A DNA stretch of 64,000 nucleotides. Origin: Palsa-465 sp035555155. GTDB taxonomy: Bacteria > Actinomycetota > Thermoleophilia > Solirubrobacterales > Solirubrobacteraceae. Positions 49,888-58,247 of this stretch are shown one piece after another (the first letter of the stretch is position 1; each line of letters begins with the position of its first letter). The translations under genes were made by a program, and so were the position numbers. The notes under the pieces are model-generated. The model was given only the letters and a program-made list of their open reading frames with translations. It was not told where the DNA came from and did not search any database. The DNA lies in NCBI GenBank assembly GCA_035555155.1, contig DATMGZ010000006.1, positions 28,743-92,742 of the forward strand. Reading direction: 5' to 3'.

Positions 49888-50469
49888 CTGGGCCGGCCAG
49901 TCTTCTACTACGACCTCAGCTCGCCGTACGCCTACCTGGCGGCAGCGCGGGTCGATGAGCTTCTGCCCGTCTCACCCGAGTGGCGCCCGATCGCCTTCGG
50001 CGTGATCATCCGCCAGACGGGCAAGGTCCCGTGGTCGCTGCAGCCGGACCGGAACGGCGACTTCGAGGAGATCGCGCGGCGGGCGGCCGCCCGCGGGTTG
50101 CCGCCGGTGCGCTACCCGGAGGGGTGGCCGGTGCAGACGTACTCGATCATCGCGCTCCGGGCCGCCCTGTTCGTGAGCGACCAGCGCGAGCGCCGGGCGC
50201 TGTCGCGCGCGATGTTCCGCACGGCATTCGTCGACGGCCGTCACCTGGCCGACCTCGACACCGTCCTGCAGGCCGCCGCGGGCGCCGGGCTCGACGCCGA
50301 GGCGGTTCGGGCCGGGATGGAGCGCCAGGAGATCAAGGACGCCCTCCGCGCGGAGACCGAGGCCGCGGTGAGCCGCGGGGTCACCGGCGTGCCGACCGTC
50401 GCCGTCGGCGAGGACCTGTTCTGGGGCGATGACCGTCTCGAGGACGCCGCCACGGCGCTCGCGGGCTAG
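49888..50469 (+). CDS. DsbA-family protein (HCCA isomerase-like)
   Basis: About 193 residues. The thioredoxin-fold start VFYYDLSSPYAYLAAARV, the body WPVQTYSIIALRAALF, and GVTGVPTVAVGEDLFWGDDRL at the end match 2-hydroxychromene-2-carboxylate isomerase/DsbA-like proteins. The position of the C-x-x-C is taken by SSPY, so it is a glutathione-transferase-like rather than disulphide enzyme. Homology begins well before the first GTG (50002), yet the frame from the previous stop to there has no ATG, GTG or TTG; a CTG at 49888 is the best-placed candidate. Start therefore uncertain. Confidence 0.72.
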   Translation: MGRPVFYYDLSSPYAYLAAARVDELLPVSPEWRPIAFGVIIRQTGKVPWSLQPDRNGDFEEIARRAAARGLPPVRYPEGWPVQTYSIIALRAALFVSDQRERRALSRAMFRTAFVDGRHLADLDTVLQAAAGAGLDAEAVRAGMERQEIKDALRAETEAAVSRGVTGVPTVAVGEDLFWGDDRLEDAATALAG

Positions 50470-50487
50470 CCACGGCCGACAGCCTCT

Positions 50488-50934
50488 TTACTGGTTCACG
50501 CAGGCCGGGACTTCGAGTTGCTGCCAGGCGTCGTCCTCGCGAGCCTCGATCGGTGTCAGCTTCTGCTGCAGCCTCTTCATCGCCGTCACGGGGTCACCGC
50601 CGCGGGCGAGATCGCGGACGGCCGCGGAGACGGCCGCGAGTCGCTGTGAGAACGCGTCCATCGCGGTGCGCCACGCCGGCTCCAGGCCGTCTGGCGGCTT
50701 GAGCGTTTTCAGCTGGGAGCGCTCGGACTTGAGCACCGCGACGCCGCGGGTGAGAAAGACGGCGCCCCCGGCCGGGGACGACGGCGCCGCGATCCGGTTC
50801 GTCTGGGCCCGAGCGGCGGCGCAGATCGAGCCGGCACCGATGCGGAGGTCATTGGCCGACAGCGAGTCGCCACCGCCGCACCCGGCCACCGCCAGCATCA
50901 GGCCGGCCGCTGCCAGCGCCATGCGAGCTCTCAT
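50488..50934 (-). CDS. Small putative lipoprotein
   Basis: 148 residues. MRARMALAAAGLMLAVAGCGGG has a type II signal with lipobox L-A-V-A-G-C, Cys19 being the lipidated residue. The mature part is a helical bundle-like sequence (GAGSICAAARAQTNRI, AAVSAAVRDLARGGDPVTAMKRLQQKL) with two further Cys. Function unknown. The ATG overlaps the HAD gene's stop (ATGA). Confidence 0.78.
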   Translation of the reverse strand: MRARMALAAAGLMLAVAGCGGGDSLSANDLRIGAGSICAAARAQTNRIAAPSSPAGGAVFLTRGVAVLKSERSQLKTLKPPDGLEPAWRTAMDAFSQRLAAVSAAVRDLARGGDPVTAMKRLQQKLTPIEAREDDAWQQLEVPACVNQ

Positions 50935-51554
50935 CGCAGCTCGAATCCGAGGAGCGCCTCGAGCTCCGCGACCGTCTGCTCGGCCGCGACGTGATGCACG
51001 GTCGCCATCCCGAGCTCGGCCGCCGGTGTCAGGTTGAACGGCAGGTCGTCGACGAAGACACACTCGTGCGGCGGCAGGCCGATGCGCTCGGCTCCGAGCG
51101 TGTACATCTCGGGAGCCGGCTTGCGCATGCCGACCTCGCCCGAGATCACAACGCCGTCGAAGAGCTCGGCGAACTGGTCGCGGGGGTAGCGCCGCGTCCC
51201 CCACGAGTTCGAGATGAGCCCCGTGCGGATCCCCGCCCGCCGGGCGCCCAGCAGGGCCGCGAACATCGCCGGCTCGGGCCCGGAGCCGGCGAACAGGCGG
51301 TCGATCAGCCCCGTCGGCTCGACGCCGAGCGCCGCGGCGAACATCGGCTCGAACTCCTCCTCGCGCAGGTTGCCCGTCTCCAGGTCGATCAGCATCTCGC
51401 GGCTCTCCCGATGTTCGCGGAAGTGGCGGCGAATCGACTCCGGCTCGAGTCCTTCGGCGGTGCAGAAAGCGCGGAAGGAGTCGAACAGGTTGGTCGTCAG
51501 CACCCCACCCCAGTCGACCAGCAGGCCGCGATAGCTCCCGTCCTCAGAAGCCAT
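50931..51554 (-). CDS. HAD-superfamily hydrolase, ACAD10-like
   Basis: 207 residues. Motif I is LLVDWGGVLTTNLFDSF (nucleophile Asp14; the second Asp is replaced by Gly, as in the epoxide-hydrolase N-terminal/ACAD10 type), motif II LISNSWG, motif III Lys in MRKPAPEMY and motif IV FVDDLPFNL. A helical cap lies between motifs I and II. The upstream kinase-like gene overlaps its start by 11 bases, so the two are translated together. Substrate is probably a phosphorylated metabolite. Confidence 0.87.
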   Translation of the reverse strand: MASEDGSYRGLLVDWGGVLTTNLFDSFRAFCTAEGLEPESIRRHFREHRESREMLIDLETGNLREEEFEPMFAAALGVEPTGLIDRLFAGSGPEPAMFAALLGARRAGIRTGLISNSWGTRRYPRDQFAELFDGVVISGEVGMRKPAPEMYTLGAERIGLPPHECVFVDDLPFNLTPAAELGMATVHHVAAEQTVAELEALLGFELR

Positions 51555-52623
51555 GCTCGGAGACCTCCACGGCCCGCCGGGCCAGCTCCACGACGCCGGC
51601 GCCGAACGACTTCAGAAACGGATCGTCGGTCGAGCCGGCGAGGGCGCGGCTGTAGTTGCCCTCCATGAACACGATCGATTTCCACAGCGCCAGCGTCACA
51701 TACCAGCTGAGCTCGCCCATCGAGCGGCCGGAGCGCTCCTCGTAGCGCGCGATCATCTCGGCCCGGGTGGGGAAGCCGGGCAGCCGCGTGGCGCTCTGCA
51801 GGTCGAACATGCCGAGACCCGGGTCATCGGCCTGCACCCAGAACATCATCAGGTAGGCGAGGTCGGCCAGCGGGTCGCCGATCGTCGCCATCTCCCAGTC
51901 GAGGATCGCGGCCACGCGCCCCGGTGGATTCGGGGCGAGGATCGTGTTGCCGAGCCGGTAGTCGCCGTGGACGATCGTCGCCGGAGGTGATTCGGGGACG
52001 TGCGTGGCCAGCCAGGCGCCGACCGTCTCCACCTCGGGGATGTCGCGGGTGCGGTTGTGCTCCCACAGGCCGTTGAAGCGCCGCAGCTGGCGCTCCAGGT
52101 AGCCCGACGGCCGGCCGAATCCCTCCAGGCCGACGGCGAGCCAGTCGACGGCGTGCAGGTCGACCAGCGCGTCGATCAGGTCGTCCGCGACCCGGGCGCG
52201 CTCCTGCTCGGTGTCGAGCTCGGGCGGCATCGCGTCGGTGACCACATGCCCGGGGACCATCTCCATCACGTAGAACGGAGAACCGATCACCGCGGAGTCC
52301 TCGCCGACCGCGAGCACCTTCGGAGCCCGCACCGGCGTCGGCTCGAGCGCGCGCAGCAGGCGCGCCTCGCGCAGGACGTCGTGCGCGCTCGGCGGCAGCG
52401 GGCCGCGCGGGGGCCGCCGCAGCACGACTCCCGTGCTGAGCGCGTAGGTCACGTTGGAATGGCCGTCCCCGATCGGCACGGCATCGATCTCGGGTGGCGC
52501 CTCGAGTCCGTGGCGAGCGAGGAATTCGAGCAGCGGGTTGATCACCAGCAGCGGCTCGCGGGCCCCCCCGCCGACGTCGGCGTGAGAGCGGACGATGTCG
52601 TCGGGCGCCGGAGCCAGGCTCAT
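51544..52623 (-). CDS. APH-fold phosphotransferase, ACAD10/11 kinase-like
   Basis: 359 residues of the aminoglycoside-phosphotransferase fold: GHSNVTYAL (nucleotide loop), VLRRPPRG (ATP-binding Lys replaced by Arg-Arg in VVLRRPP), FYVMEMVPGHVV (hinge), IVHGDYRLGNTIL (catalytic loop, Asp) and ILDWEMATIGDPLADLAYLM (metal Asp). This is the branch fused to acyl-CoA dehydrogenase in ACAD10/ACAD11, not antibiotic resistance. Together with the overlapping HAD gene it mirrors the HAD-kinase half of ACAD10, implying phosphorylation then removal of phosphate during hydroxy-acid breakdown. TACGCT lies 8 bases before the ATG on its strand. Confidence 0.88.
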   Translation of the reverse strand: MSLAPAPDDIVRSHADVGGGAREPLLVINPLLEFLARHGLEAPPEIDAVPIGDGHSNVTYALSTGVVLRRPPRGPLPPSAHDVLREARLLRALEPTPVRAPKVLAVGEDSAVIGSPFYVMEMVPGHVVTDAMPPELDTEQERARVADDLIDALVDLHAVDWLAVGLEGFGRPSGYLERQLRRFNGLWEHNRTRDIPEVETVGAWLATHVPESPPATIVHGDYRLGNTILAPNPPGRVAAILDWEMATIGDPLADLAYLMMFWVQADDPGLGMFDLQSATRLPGFPTRAEMIARYEERSGRSMGELSWYVTLALWKSIVFMEGNYSRALAGSTDDPFLKSFGAGVVELARRAVEVSEHGF

Positions 52624-52860
52624 CGGTGCGGAGCGTACCGGCGCGCGCGGGATGACGGGCCGTCGAGCGCCTTGGCGCGTCTCAGCGCAGGGGGCTCGGG
52701 GGTCGCGCGCCCGTCCGCGACTGCGACGGCGTGAGCTGGACCCTCACTTGGGACGGGATGCACAGCCGGCGACGCCGAACTGGCTGGGGGGCGGCGCTCA
52801 CGACCGGGCACCGTAAGCTCCGTGACCGTCGAGGCCAAGCACCTGGACCGGAAGCTGACG

Positions 52861-52882
52861 TCATCGCCATGACCGGCGATGA
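52861..52882. repeat. Inverted repeat in a 343-base gap
   Basis: TCATCGCC and GGCGATGA form a perfect 8-bp palindrome around ATGACC. It lies in the 52624-52966 gap upstream of the Crp-like gene, where no coding sequence is credible. It may be an operator or the end of an upstream transcript. Confidence 0.4.
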
Positions 52883-52929
52883 TGCATTTGCTCTGTGCCG
52901 AGTCATCGTTTCTCACGCAATCAGGGCAT

Positions 52930-52957
52930 TTGCGCGTCCGTCCATGACGACTACACT
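52930..52957 (+). promoter_or_regulatory. Candidate promoter of the Crp-like gene
   Basis: TTGCGC (52930-52935) and TACACT (52952-52957) are 16 bases apart; the GTG start is 9 bases beyond the -10 box. Confidence 0.45.
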
Positions 52958-52966
52958 GGCTCACAG

Positions 52967-54109
52967 GTGGCGAACACGATCCGATTGCTGGAGGTGGATC
53001 CCGAACTCGGGCGGGCGATTGGTGACCACGACCGCTTGGACCGGGCCATCGGGGCCATCACCGGCACGTACATGCCCTTCGAGGCTGGGGCGTCCCGCGA
53101 GTTGACCGTGGCGCTCGAGGAGACGCGGCTTGGAGCCCTCGTACTCGACGGGTTCATGGTCAACGAGGTGACCATCGCCGGACGCACGACAGCGGACCTG
53201 GTCGGTCCCGAGGACCTGATCCGCACCGGCGCCACGGCCGCAGACGCCTCGATGCTGCCGCGCGCGGATTCGTGGAGCGCGCTCACGCCGGTCCGCCTGG
53301 CGATGCTCGACGAGACCTTCACCACGCAGGCGAGCGCGTGGCCCGAGATCGTGGCGGCGCTGCTCGAACGCGCCACGCGCCGCGGCTCCAGGCTCGTCGT
53401 GGGACAGGCGATCCGCACGCTCCCGTCGATCGACGTGCGGCTGCTGGCCTTCTTGTGGCACCTGGCGGCCCACTGGGGCGTGGTGCTCCCGAGAGGGGTC
53501 GTGATCGAGGCGCCGGTCAGCCATGAGCGGCTCGGCCGGCTGATCGGCTCGCGGCGGCCGACCGTCACCGCGTCGGTGGGACGCCTGCGCACCGCGGGGC
53601 TGATCGAGCAGCGCGAGGATGGCTCCTGGCTGGTGCTCGGGAGCCTGTTCTCCGAAGGGGGGGCGGAGGATCATCACGCTCTCTCCGGTCTCGAGGAGAT
53701 GCTGCTCCCGTCGGCGCTCGGAGTGCGCCGCCGCGGCTTCGCCGACGCGCCGGCCCGGTCCCGCGCCACGGCGGCGCGGGAGATCTCCAGGCGCCTCGAC
53801 ACGTTGCGTAGCGTCCTCTCCGACCACCAGGCCACGCATGAGGAGCAGTTCACGCTGATGCGGACGCGGGCGGCCGAGGTCCGCACCGCGTCGATGGCCC
53901 TCTCGGACGAGCTGCGACGCACGCGGGAAGCCCGCGCTGCGAGGAGCGCGGTCGACCTCCGCGCGCGGGATCGCGCTGATCGCGCGGCCGAGCGCGCTGC
54001 CCGCGCCGCCGAGCGCGTCGATCGAGAGCCGGCCGTCGGGGGTGGCGACGCGTCGCCGGCCGGGAACGGATCGGGCGGCCCCGAGACCGACGCTGGGACG
54101 GCCGGCTAG
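52967..54109 (+). CDS. Crp/Fnr-like regulator with C-terminal coiled coil
   Basis: 380 residues. Residues about 1-125 form a cyclic-nucleotide-binding-like beta barrel start (LLEVDPELGRAIG, then RLGALVLDGFMVNEV), but the phosphate-binding R-x-A motif is not recognisable, so a nucleotide ligand is doubtful. A Crp-type helix-turn-helix is at about 183-225 (VSHERLGRLIGSRRPTVTASVGRLRTAGLIEQRED). A long charged coiled coil (about 270-355: REISRRLDTLRSVLSDH, ARDRADRAAERAARAAERV) makes the protein about 150 residues longer than a normal Crp. It is coupled to cheB (TAGTG). Confidence 0.78.
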   Translation: MANTIRLLEVDPELGRAIGDHDRLDRAIGAITGTYMPFEAGASRELTVALEETRLGALVLDGFMVNEVTIAGRTTADLVGPEDLIRTGATAADASMLPRADSWSALTPVRLAMLDETFTTQASAWPEIVAALLERATRRGSRLVVGQAIRTLPSIDVRLLAFLWHLAAHWGVVLPRGVVIEAPVSHERLGRLIGSRRPTVTASVGRLRTAGLIEQREDGSWLVLGSLFSEGGAEDHHALSGLEEMLLPSALGVRRRGFADAPARSRATAAREISRRLDTLRSVLSDHQATHEEQFTLMRTRAAEVRTASMALSDELRRTREARAARSAVDLRARDRADRAAERAARAAERVDREPAVGGGDASPAGNGSGGPETDAGTAG

Positions 54110-55275
54110 TGCAGCGCTCCGTAAGTCCCACTGAGATGCCCGCGGTGTGGCCACGGAGTAAGGCGGTCCGCCTGCAGCGGCCGGACGCCTGCGTGTTCAT
54201 CGGCGGGTCCGCCGGCGCGATCGAGGCGTTGGCCGAGCTGCTGTCCCGGCTCCCCGAGGACTTCGGCGCGCCCGTGATGGTCGCGCTGCATGTCGGCATG
54301 ACCGGCGCCAGCGTGCTCCCGTCGATCCTCGATCGTGTCGGGTCACTCCACGCGGTGTCGCCGGCCGACGGCGAGTCGCTGGTCCGCGGCGTGGTCTACG
54401 TCGCCCCGCGGGGTAGGCACCTGCTGGTCGAGGACGGGCGCGTGCGCCTGGGCCAGGGCCCGACCGAGCACGGTGTGCGGCCCGCCATCGACCCAATGTT
54501 CCGCAGCGCCGCGCGCGAGTTCGGCCCGCACGCGATCGGCGTCGTGCTCTCCGGCATGCTCGACGACGGCACCGCAGGCCTGGGCGAGATCCGCGCTCAG
54601 GGCGGCTGGGCGCTCGTCCAGCAGCCGAGCGAGGCCGCGTTCGCGAACATGCCTCAGAGCGCGATCGGCAACGTCGACGTCGACGAGGTGTTACCGATCG
54701 CCGAGCTGGCCACGTGCCTCGATGAGCTCGTGCGCCATCCTCGTTGGCGGGCGAACCCCTCCGACGACGGCACCGCGGTCCCGCCGGGCGCCCCGGCCGG
54801 CGTGGACGACGACGCCGAGCCGCCGGGGATGCGCACCGACATCACCTGTCCGGAATGCGGTGGCGTGCTGTGGGAGGAGATCGATGACCAGCTCACGATG
54901 TACCGCTGTCAGGCTGGCCATGCCTTCTCGGCCGATAGCCTGCTGGCCGTGCAGGGGGAGGGTCTCGACACCGCGATCTGGCGTCCGATCCGGATGTTGC
55001 GCGAGCGCGGCGCGTTGCTGCGCCGGCTCGCCGGGCGAGCCTCCGCCCAGGGCCGCGAGCGCTCAGCTCGCTACTTCCAGGAACAGGCCGACGACGCGCT
55101 GCGCCGCGCGTCCGAGATGCGCCAGGCGATGGACGGCGCCGCGTCGTCCCGACCCGGTGCAGCGAAGGCCGAGCCCGTTCAGATAGCTGAGGGCGTGATG
55201 GAGCCCGACGGTGCGGCGGAGCTTGAGCGCGCGGCGAACGCGCTGGCCGACCGCAGCGGTGTTGATCGGCCGTGA
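54109..55275 (+). CDS. CheB-type methylesterase without receiver domain
   Basis: 388 residues. The CheB catalytic triad is present: Ser in FIGGSAGAIEAL, His in VALHVGM, Asp in VVLSGMLDDGTAGL. The receiver domain of chemotaxis CheB is absent. The C-terminal extension has a zinc ribbon (CPECGGVLWEEIDDQLTMYRCQAGHAFS, about 245-272) and a helical tail (RMLRERGALLRRLAGRASAQG). This form occurs with CheR-PAS proteins in signalling systems that do not control flagella. The start GTG overlaps the preceding stop (TAGTG) and the end overlaps cheR by 4 bases. Confidence 0.9.
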   Translation: MQRSVSPTEMPAVWPRSKAVRLQRPDACVFIGGSAGAIEALAELLSRLPEDFGAPVMVALHVGMTGASVLPSILDRVGSLHAVSPADGESLVRGVVYVAPRGRHLLVEDGRVRLGQGPTEHGVRPAIDPMFRSAAREFGPHAIGVVLSGMLDDGTAGLGEIRAQGGWALVQQPSEAAFANMPQSAIGNVDVDEVLPIAELATCLDELVRHPRWRANPSDDGTAVPPGAPAGVDDDAEPPGMRTDITCPECGGVLWEEIDDQLTMYRCQAGHAFSADSLLAVQGEGLDTAIWRPIRMLRERGALLRRLAGRASAQGRERSARYFQEQADDALRRASEMRQAMDGAASSRPGAAKAEPVQIAEGVMEPDGAAELERAANALADRSGVDRP

Positions 55276-57125
55276 GCGCCGCCGACCTCCAGGCGCTCGG
55301 TCCCGGGGAGAGCGAGGCGTTCGAGCGTCTGCTCGGGTACATCGAGCGCAACCGCGGCTTCGATTTCACCGGCTACAAGCGCTCGAGCCTGCGGCGCCGG
55401 GTCGGGAAGCGGATGCAGGACCTGGGGATCGAGGGGTACGAGAACTACCAGGATCACCTCGAGGCGTCGGCCGAGGAGTTCGCCGATCTGTTCGCGACGA
55501 TCCTGATCAACGTCAGCTCGTTCTTCCGCGACGAGGCCGTGTGGGACTACGTCGCCGCTCAGCTGATTCCCCGGGTGCTCGAGTCAGGGCCGGCGCTGGC
55601 CCCGATCCGCGTGTGGTCGGCCGGCTGCGCGACGGGTGAGGAGCCGTACTCGATCGCGATGCTCCTGGCCGACGCGCTCGGGCTCGAGGCCTACGCCGAG
55701 CGGGTGAAGATCTTCGCCACCGACGTCGACGAGAGCGCACTTGACCAGGCCCGGCAGGGCGTGTACTCGCCCAAGCAGGCAGAGCAGGTGCCGGCCGACC
55801 TGATCGAGCGGTACTTCCAGCGCGCCAACGGCAACCTCAGCTTGAGCAAGGAACTGCGGCGAGCGGTCATCTTCGGGCGCAACGACCTCGTCCGTGATGC
55901 CCCGATCTCCAGGCTCGACCTGCTGTTCTGCCGCAACACGTTGATGTACTTCAACGCCGAGACGCAGGCCGGCGTGATCCGCCGCCTGCATCTGGCGCTG
56001 GGGGACGGCGGCGCGCTCGTCCTGGGCAAGTCGGAGCTGCTGCTCAGCTACAGCGAGGGATTCACGCCGGGGAATCAGAGCCTGCGCGTGTTCCGCAAGG
56101 TCGGGGGAACCAGGCTCCGGGACGGGATCCCGATGCTGGCGCCGGTCCGGGCGGAGCGGCCGGCGGACCAGATCCCGGATGCCGTGCTGGAGGCGTTCCG
56201 GGTGAGTCCGATCGCGCAGCTCGTCCTCGACGCCGACGGGCTGGTCGCGCTCGGCAACGAGCCGCTGCGCAAGCTGTTCGGCTTGAGCGACCACGATCTG
56301 GGGCGACCGCTGCAGGACCTCGAGATCTCCTACCGCCCGGTCGAGCTGCGCTCGCTGATCGACGAGGCGCACGCCCAGGGGCAGCCGGTCACCGCCGAGC
56401 CGGTCGCGTTCCGATCCCGCGACGACGTCGATCGCTCATTCGAGGTCGAGGTCACGGCGCTGGGCGATCGCGGCGATGGCGGGGGGACGAGCATCGCCTT
56501 CCTCGACGTCACCCGCTACAACCGGATCACCTCCGAGCTCGAGACCTCCAAACGTGAGCTCGAGACGGCGTATGAGGAGCTCCAGTCGACGGTCGAGGAG
56601 CTCGAGACGACCAATGAGGAGCTGCAGTCGACCAACGAGGAGCTCGAGACGACCAATGAGGAGCTGCAGTCGACCAACGAGGAGCTCGAGACGATGAACG
56701 AGGAGCTCCAGTCCTCGAACGAGGAGCTCGAGACGATGAACGATGAGCTTCGCCGGCGAACCGAGGAGCTCAACCGGGTCAACGTGCTCGTCGACTCGAT
56801 CATGATGAGCCTCGGCGTCGGCGTGGCGGTCGTGGACCGGGAGCTGCTCGTGCAGATGTGGAACGACCGCTGCAAGGAGCTGTGGGGTCTCGGCGCCGCC
56901 GACGTACGCGATCAGCACTTCCTGAACCTCGACATCGGTCTCCCCGTGCAGCAGTTGCGCGACCCGTTGCGCGCGTGCCTCGCGGGCGCCTCGGACGGCG
57001 AGGAGCGGCGCCTGGAGGCACGCGACCGGCGTGGCCGCGACATCATCTGCCGCGTGCGCATCGCTCCGCTGGCCGCTCCGGACGGCGATATGGCGGGCGC
57101 AATTCTGCTCATGGAGAGCGACTGA
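55272..57125 (+). CDS. CheR-type methyltransferase with coiled coil and two PAS-like domains
   Basis: 617 residues. The CheR N-terminal helical domain (about 15-75) and SAM domain (about 80-275) are complete: NVSSFFRDE, VWSAGCATGEEPYSIAMLL, ATDVDESALDQA, LLFCRNTLMYF. A PAS-like domain follows (about 298-415: SPIAQLVLDADGLVALGN). A seven-residue-repeat coiled coil spans about 425-495 (ELETTNEELQSTNEE repeated). A second PAS domain is at about 505-615 (LGVGVAVVDRELLVQMWN). There is no histidine kinase domain, unlike the CheB-CheR-PAS-kinase giants of other bacteria; a separate OmpR/kinase pair follows. Confidence 0.9.
   Translation: MSAADLQALGPGESEAFERLLGYIERNRGFDFTGYKRSSLRRRVGKRMQDLGIEGYENYQDHLEASAEEFADLFATILINVSSFFRDEAVWDYVAAQLIPRVLESGPALAPIRVWSAGCATGEEPYSIAMLLADALGLEAYAERVKIFATDVDESALDQARQGVYSPKQAEQVPADLIERYFQRANGNLSLSKELRRAVIFGRNDLVRDAPISRLDLLFCRNTLMYFNAETQAGVIRRLHLALGDGGALVLGKSELLLSYSEGFTPGNQSLRVFRKVGGTRLRDGIPMLAPVRAERPADQIPDAVLEAFRVSPIAQLVLDADGLVALGNEPLRKLFGLSDHDLGRPLQDLEISYRPVELRSLIDEAHAQGQPVTAEPVAFRSRDDVDRSFEVEVTALGDRGDGGGTSIAFLDVTRYNRITSELETSKRELETAYEELQSTVEELETTNEELQSTNEELETTNEELQSTNEELETMNEELQSSNEELETMNDELRRRTEELNRVNVLVDSIMMSLGVGVAVVDRELLVQMWNDRCKELWGLGAADVRDQHFLNLDIGLPVQQLRDPLRACLAGASDGEERRLEARDRRGRDIICRVRIAPLAAPDGDMAGAILLMESD
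56595..56678 (+). repeat. Perfect 42-bp tandem duplication inside cheR-like gene
   Basis: Two identical 42-base units (56595-56636 and 56637-56678) each code two heptads, within a longer degenerate array from about 56540 to 56760. Identity at the DNA level points to recent slippage or gene conversion in the coiled coil. Confidence 0.85.
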
Positions 57126-57187
57126 GGGGCGTATCCCAGCTGACGTAGTTCCCCTTACGGCTGGTATCGATCAGCCATCGGCTTCGG

Positions 57188-57193
57188 TACTTT
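57188..57193 (+). promoter_or_regulatory. Leaderless -10 box of the small gene after cheR
   Basis: TACTTT lies 7 bases before the GTG at 57201. Confidence 0.4.
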
Positions 57194-57200
57194 GGGGCGT

Positions 57201-57500
57201 GTGAAACCCGGGGTCGGGACGACGAGGGTTCAATCGAATGACGACGCAACGCTGCGACGCGAACGAGCTGTGGCACAGACCGCGGAGTGGGCGGCCACCG
57301 CCGAGTCAGTGGGCGACTACGCCGGCGCGCTGGCCTGGCTCGAGGTGCTCGAGGTTGTCTTGGGCGGGCTCGACGAGCCGCTGGGCGCGATGCGCCATCG
57401 CTGTGTGCGACTGCTCGCCACAGCTGCTTCGACGGACGGTCATAGCGGCCGGCGCCCACGCCGGCCTGCCGAATCGGCTTCTGAACAGCCGGTGAACTAG
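57201..57500 (+). CDS. Small hypothetical protein of the che-like locus
   Basis: 99 residues from the GTG at 57201, chosen for the -10 box 7 bases upstream. Residues about 20-65 form two helices: RAVAQTAEWAATAESVGDYAGALAWLEVLEVVLGGLDEPLG, a tetratricopeptide-like helical pair. The remainder is basic and Ser-rich, probably disordered. I recall similar short proteins next to sensor genes in actinobacteria but cannot name a family. It lies between the CheR-like gene and a two-component pair. Confidence 0.6.
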   Translation: MKPGVGTTRVQSNDDATLRRERAVAQTAEWAATAESVGDYAGALAWLEVLEVVLGGLDEPLGAMRHRCVRLLATAASTDGHSGRRPRRPAESASEQPVN

Positions 57501-57535
57501 GCCGCCGGCGGGGGGGCGCGACGCAGTTTCGCTGC

Positions 57536-57541
57536 GACAAT
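57536..57541 (+). promoter_or_regulatory. -10 box of the response regulator gene
   Basis: GACAAT lies 7 bases before the ATG at 57549; TTTCGC 57528 region offers no good -35. Confidence 0.35.
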
Positions 57542-57548
57542 CGATCGC

Positions 57549-58247
57549 ATGGACGATCACGCCCGAGGCTCGGTTCTCGTCGTCGACGACGAGCCGACGA
57601 TCGCCGAGGTCGTCGCGCGCTACCTCGAGCGCGCTGGATACCGCACGCGGGTGGCCGCCGACGGCGTCCAGGCGCTGGAGGCGGCCGCGCTGCAGCGCCC
57701 CGATCTCGTCGTGCTCGACCTGATGCTGCCGGGCATCGACGGGCTCGAGGTGATGCGTCGGCTGCGCGATCAGGATCGTGAGCGCATCGCGGTCATCCTG
57801 TTGACGGCCAAGGGCGAGGAGTCCGACCGGGTGATCGGACTGCGGCTCGGCGCCGATGACTACGTGGTCAAGCCGTTCTCGCCCGCTGAGCTCGTGGCGC
57901 GGGTCGACGCGGTACTGCGCCGGATCGACACCTCGCCCAGCCAGGAAGCGGCGATCGAGCTGAGCGACATGAACATCGATCCGACTGCGCGCCGCGTGTT
58001 CGTCCGCGGGGACGAGGTGCAGCTCACCCAACGCGAGTTCGAGGTGCTGCTGTTCCTGGCCCGGCATCCGGGTCAGGTGTTCTCGCGCAACCAGCTGATG
58101 GATGCCGTGTGGAAGTACTCCTTCTACACCGACACCTCGACGGTCACCGTTCACGTCCGTCGCCTGCGCGCCAAGATCGAAGCCGATCCTGCGCAGCCCC
58201 GCCACATCCAGACGGTGTGGGGCGTCGGGTACCGCTTCCAGCCGTGA
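57549..58247 (+). CDS. OmpR/PhoB-family response regulator
   Basis: 232 residues. Receiver domain 8-125: acidic pair VVDDEPT, phosphorylated Asp in VVLDLMLPG (about Asp57), Thr in LLTAKGE and Lys in DDYVVKPFSP. The winged-helix output domain (about 135-230) has LTQREFEVLLFLARHPGQVFSRNQLMDAVW and TVTVHVRRLRAKIE, ending GVGYRFQP, standard for OmpR/PhoB types. It binds DNA when phosphorylated by the kinase encoded next (GTGA overlap). Confidence 0.95.
   Translation: MDDHARGSVLVVDDEPTIAEVVARYLERAGYRTRVAADGVQALEAAALQRPDLVVLDLMLPGIDGLEVMRRLRDQDRERIAVILLTAKGEESDRVIGLRLGADDYVVKPFSPAELVARVDAVLRRIDTSPSQEAAIELSDMNIDPTARRVFVRGDEVQLTQREFEVLLFLARHPGQVFSRNQLMDAVWKYSFYTDTSTVTVHVRRLRAKIEADPAQPRHIQTVWGVGYRFQP

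Noticed and set aside
51544..52623. Aminoglycoside resistance kinase
   Set aside because: The APH fold is present, but motifs and the adjoining HAD gene match the ACAD10/11 kinase-like branch, not resistance enzymes.
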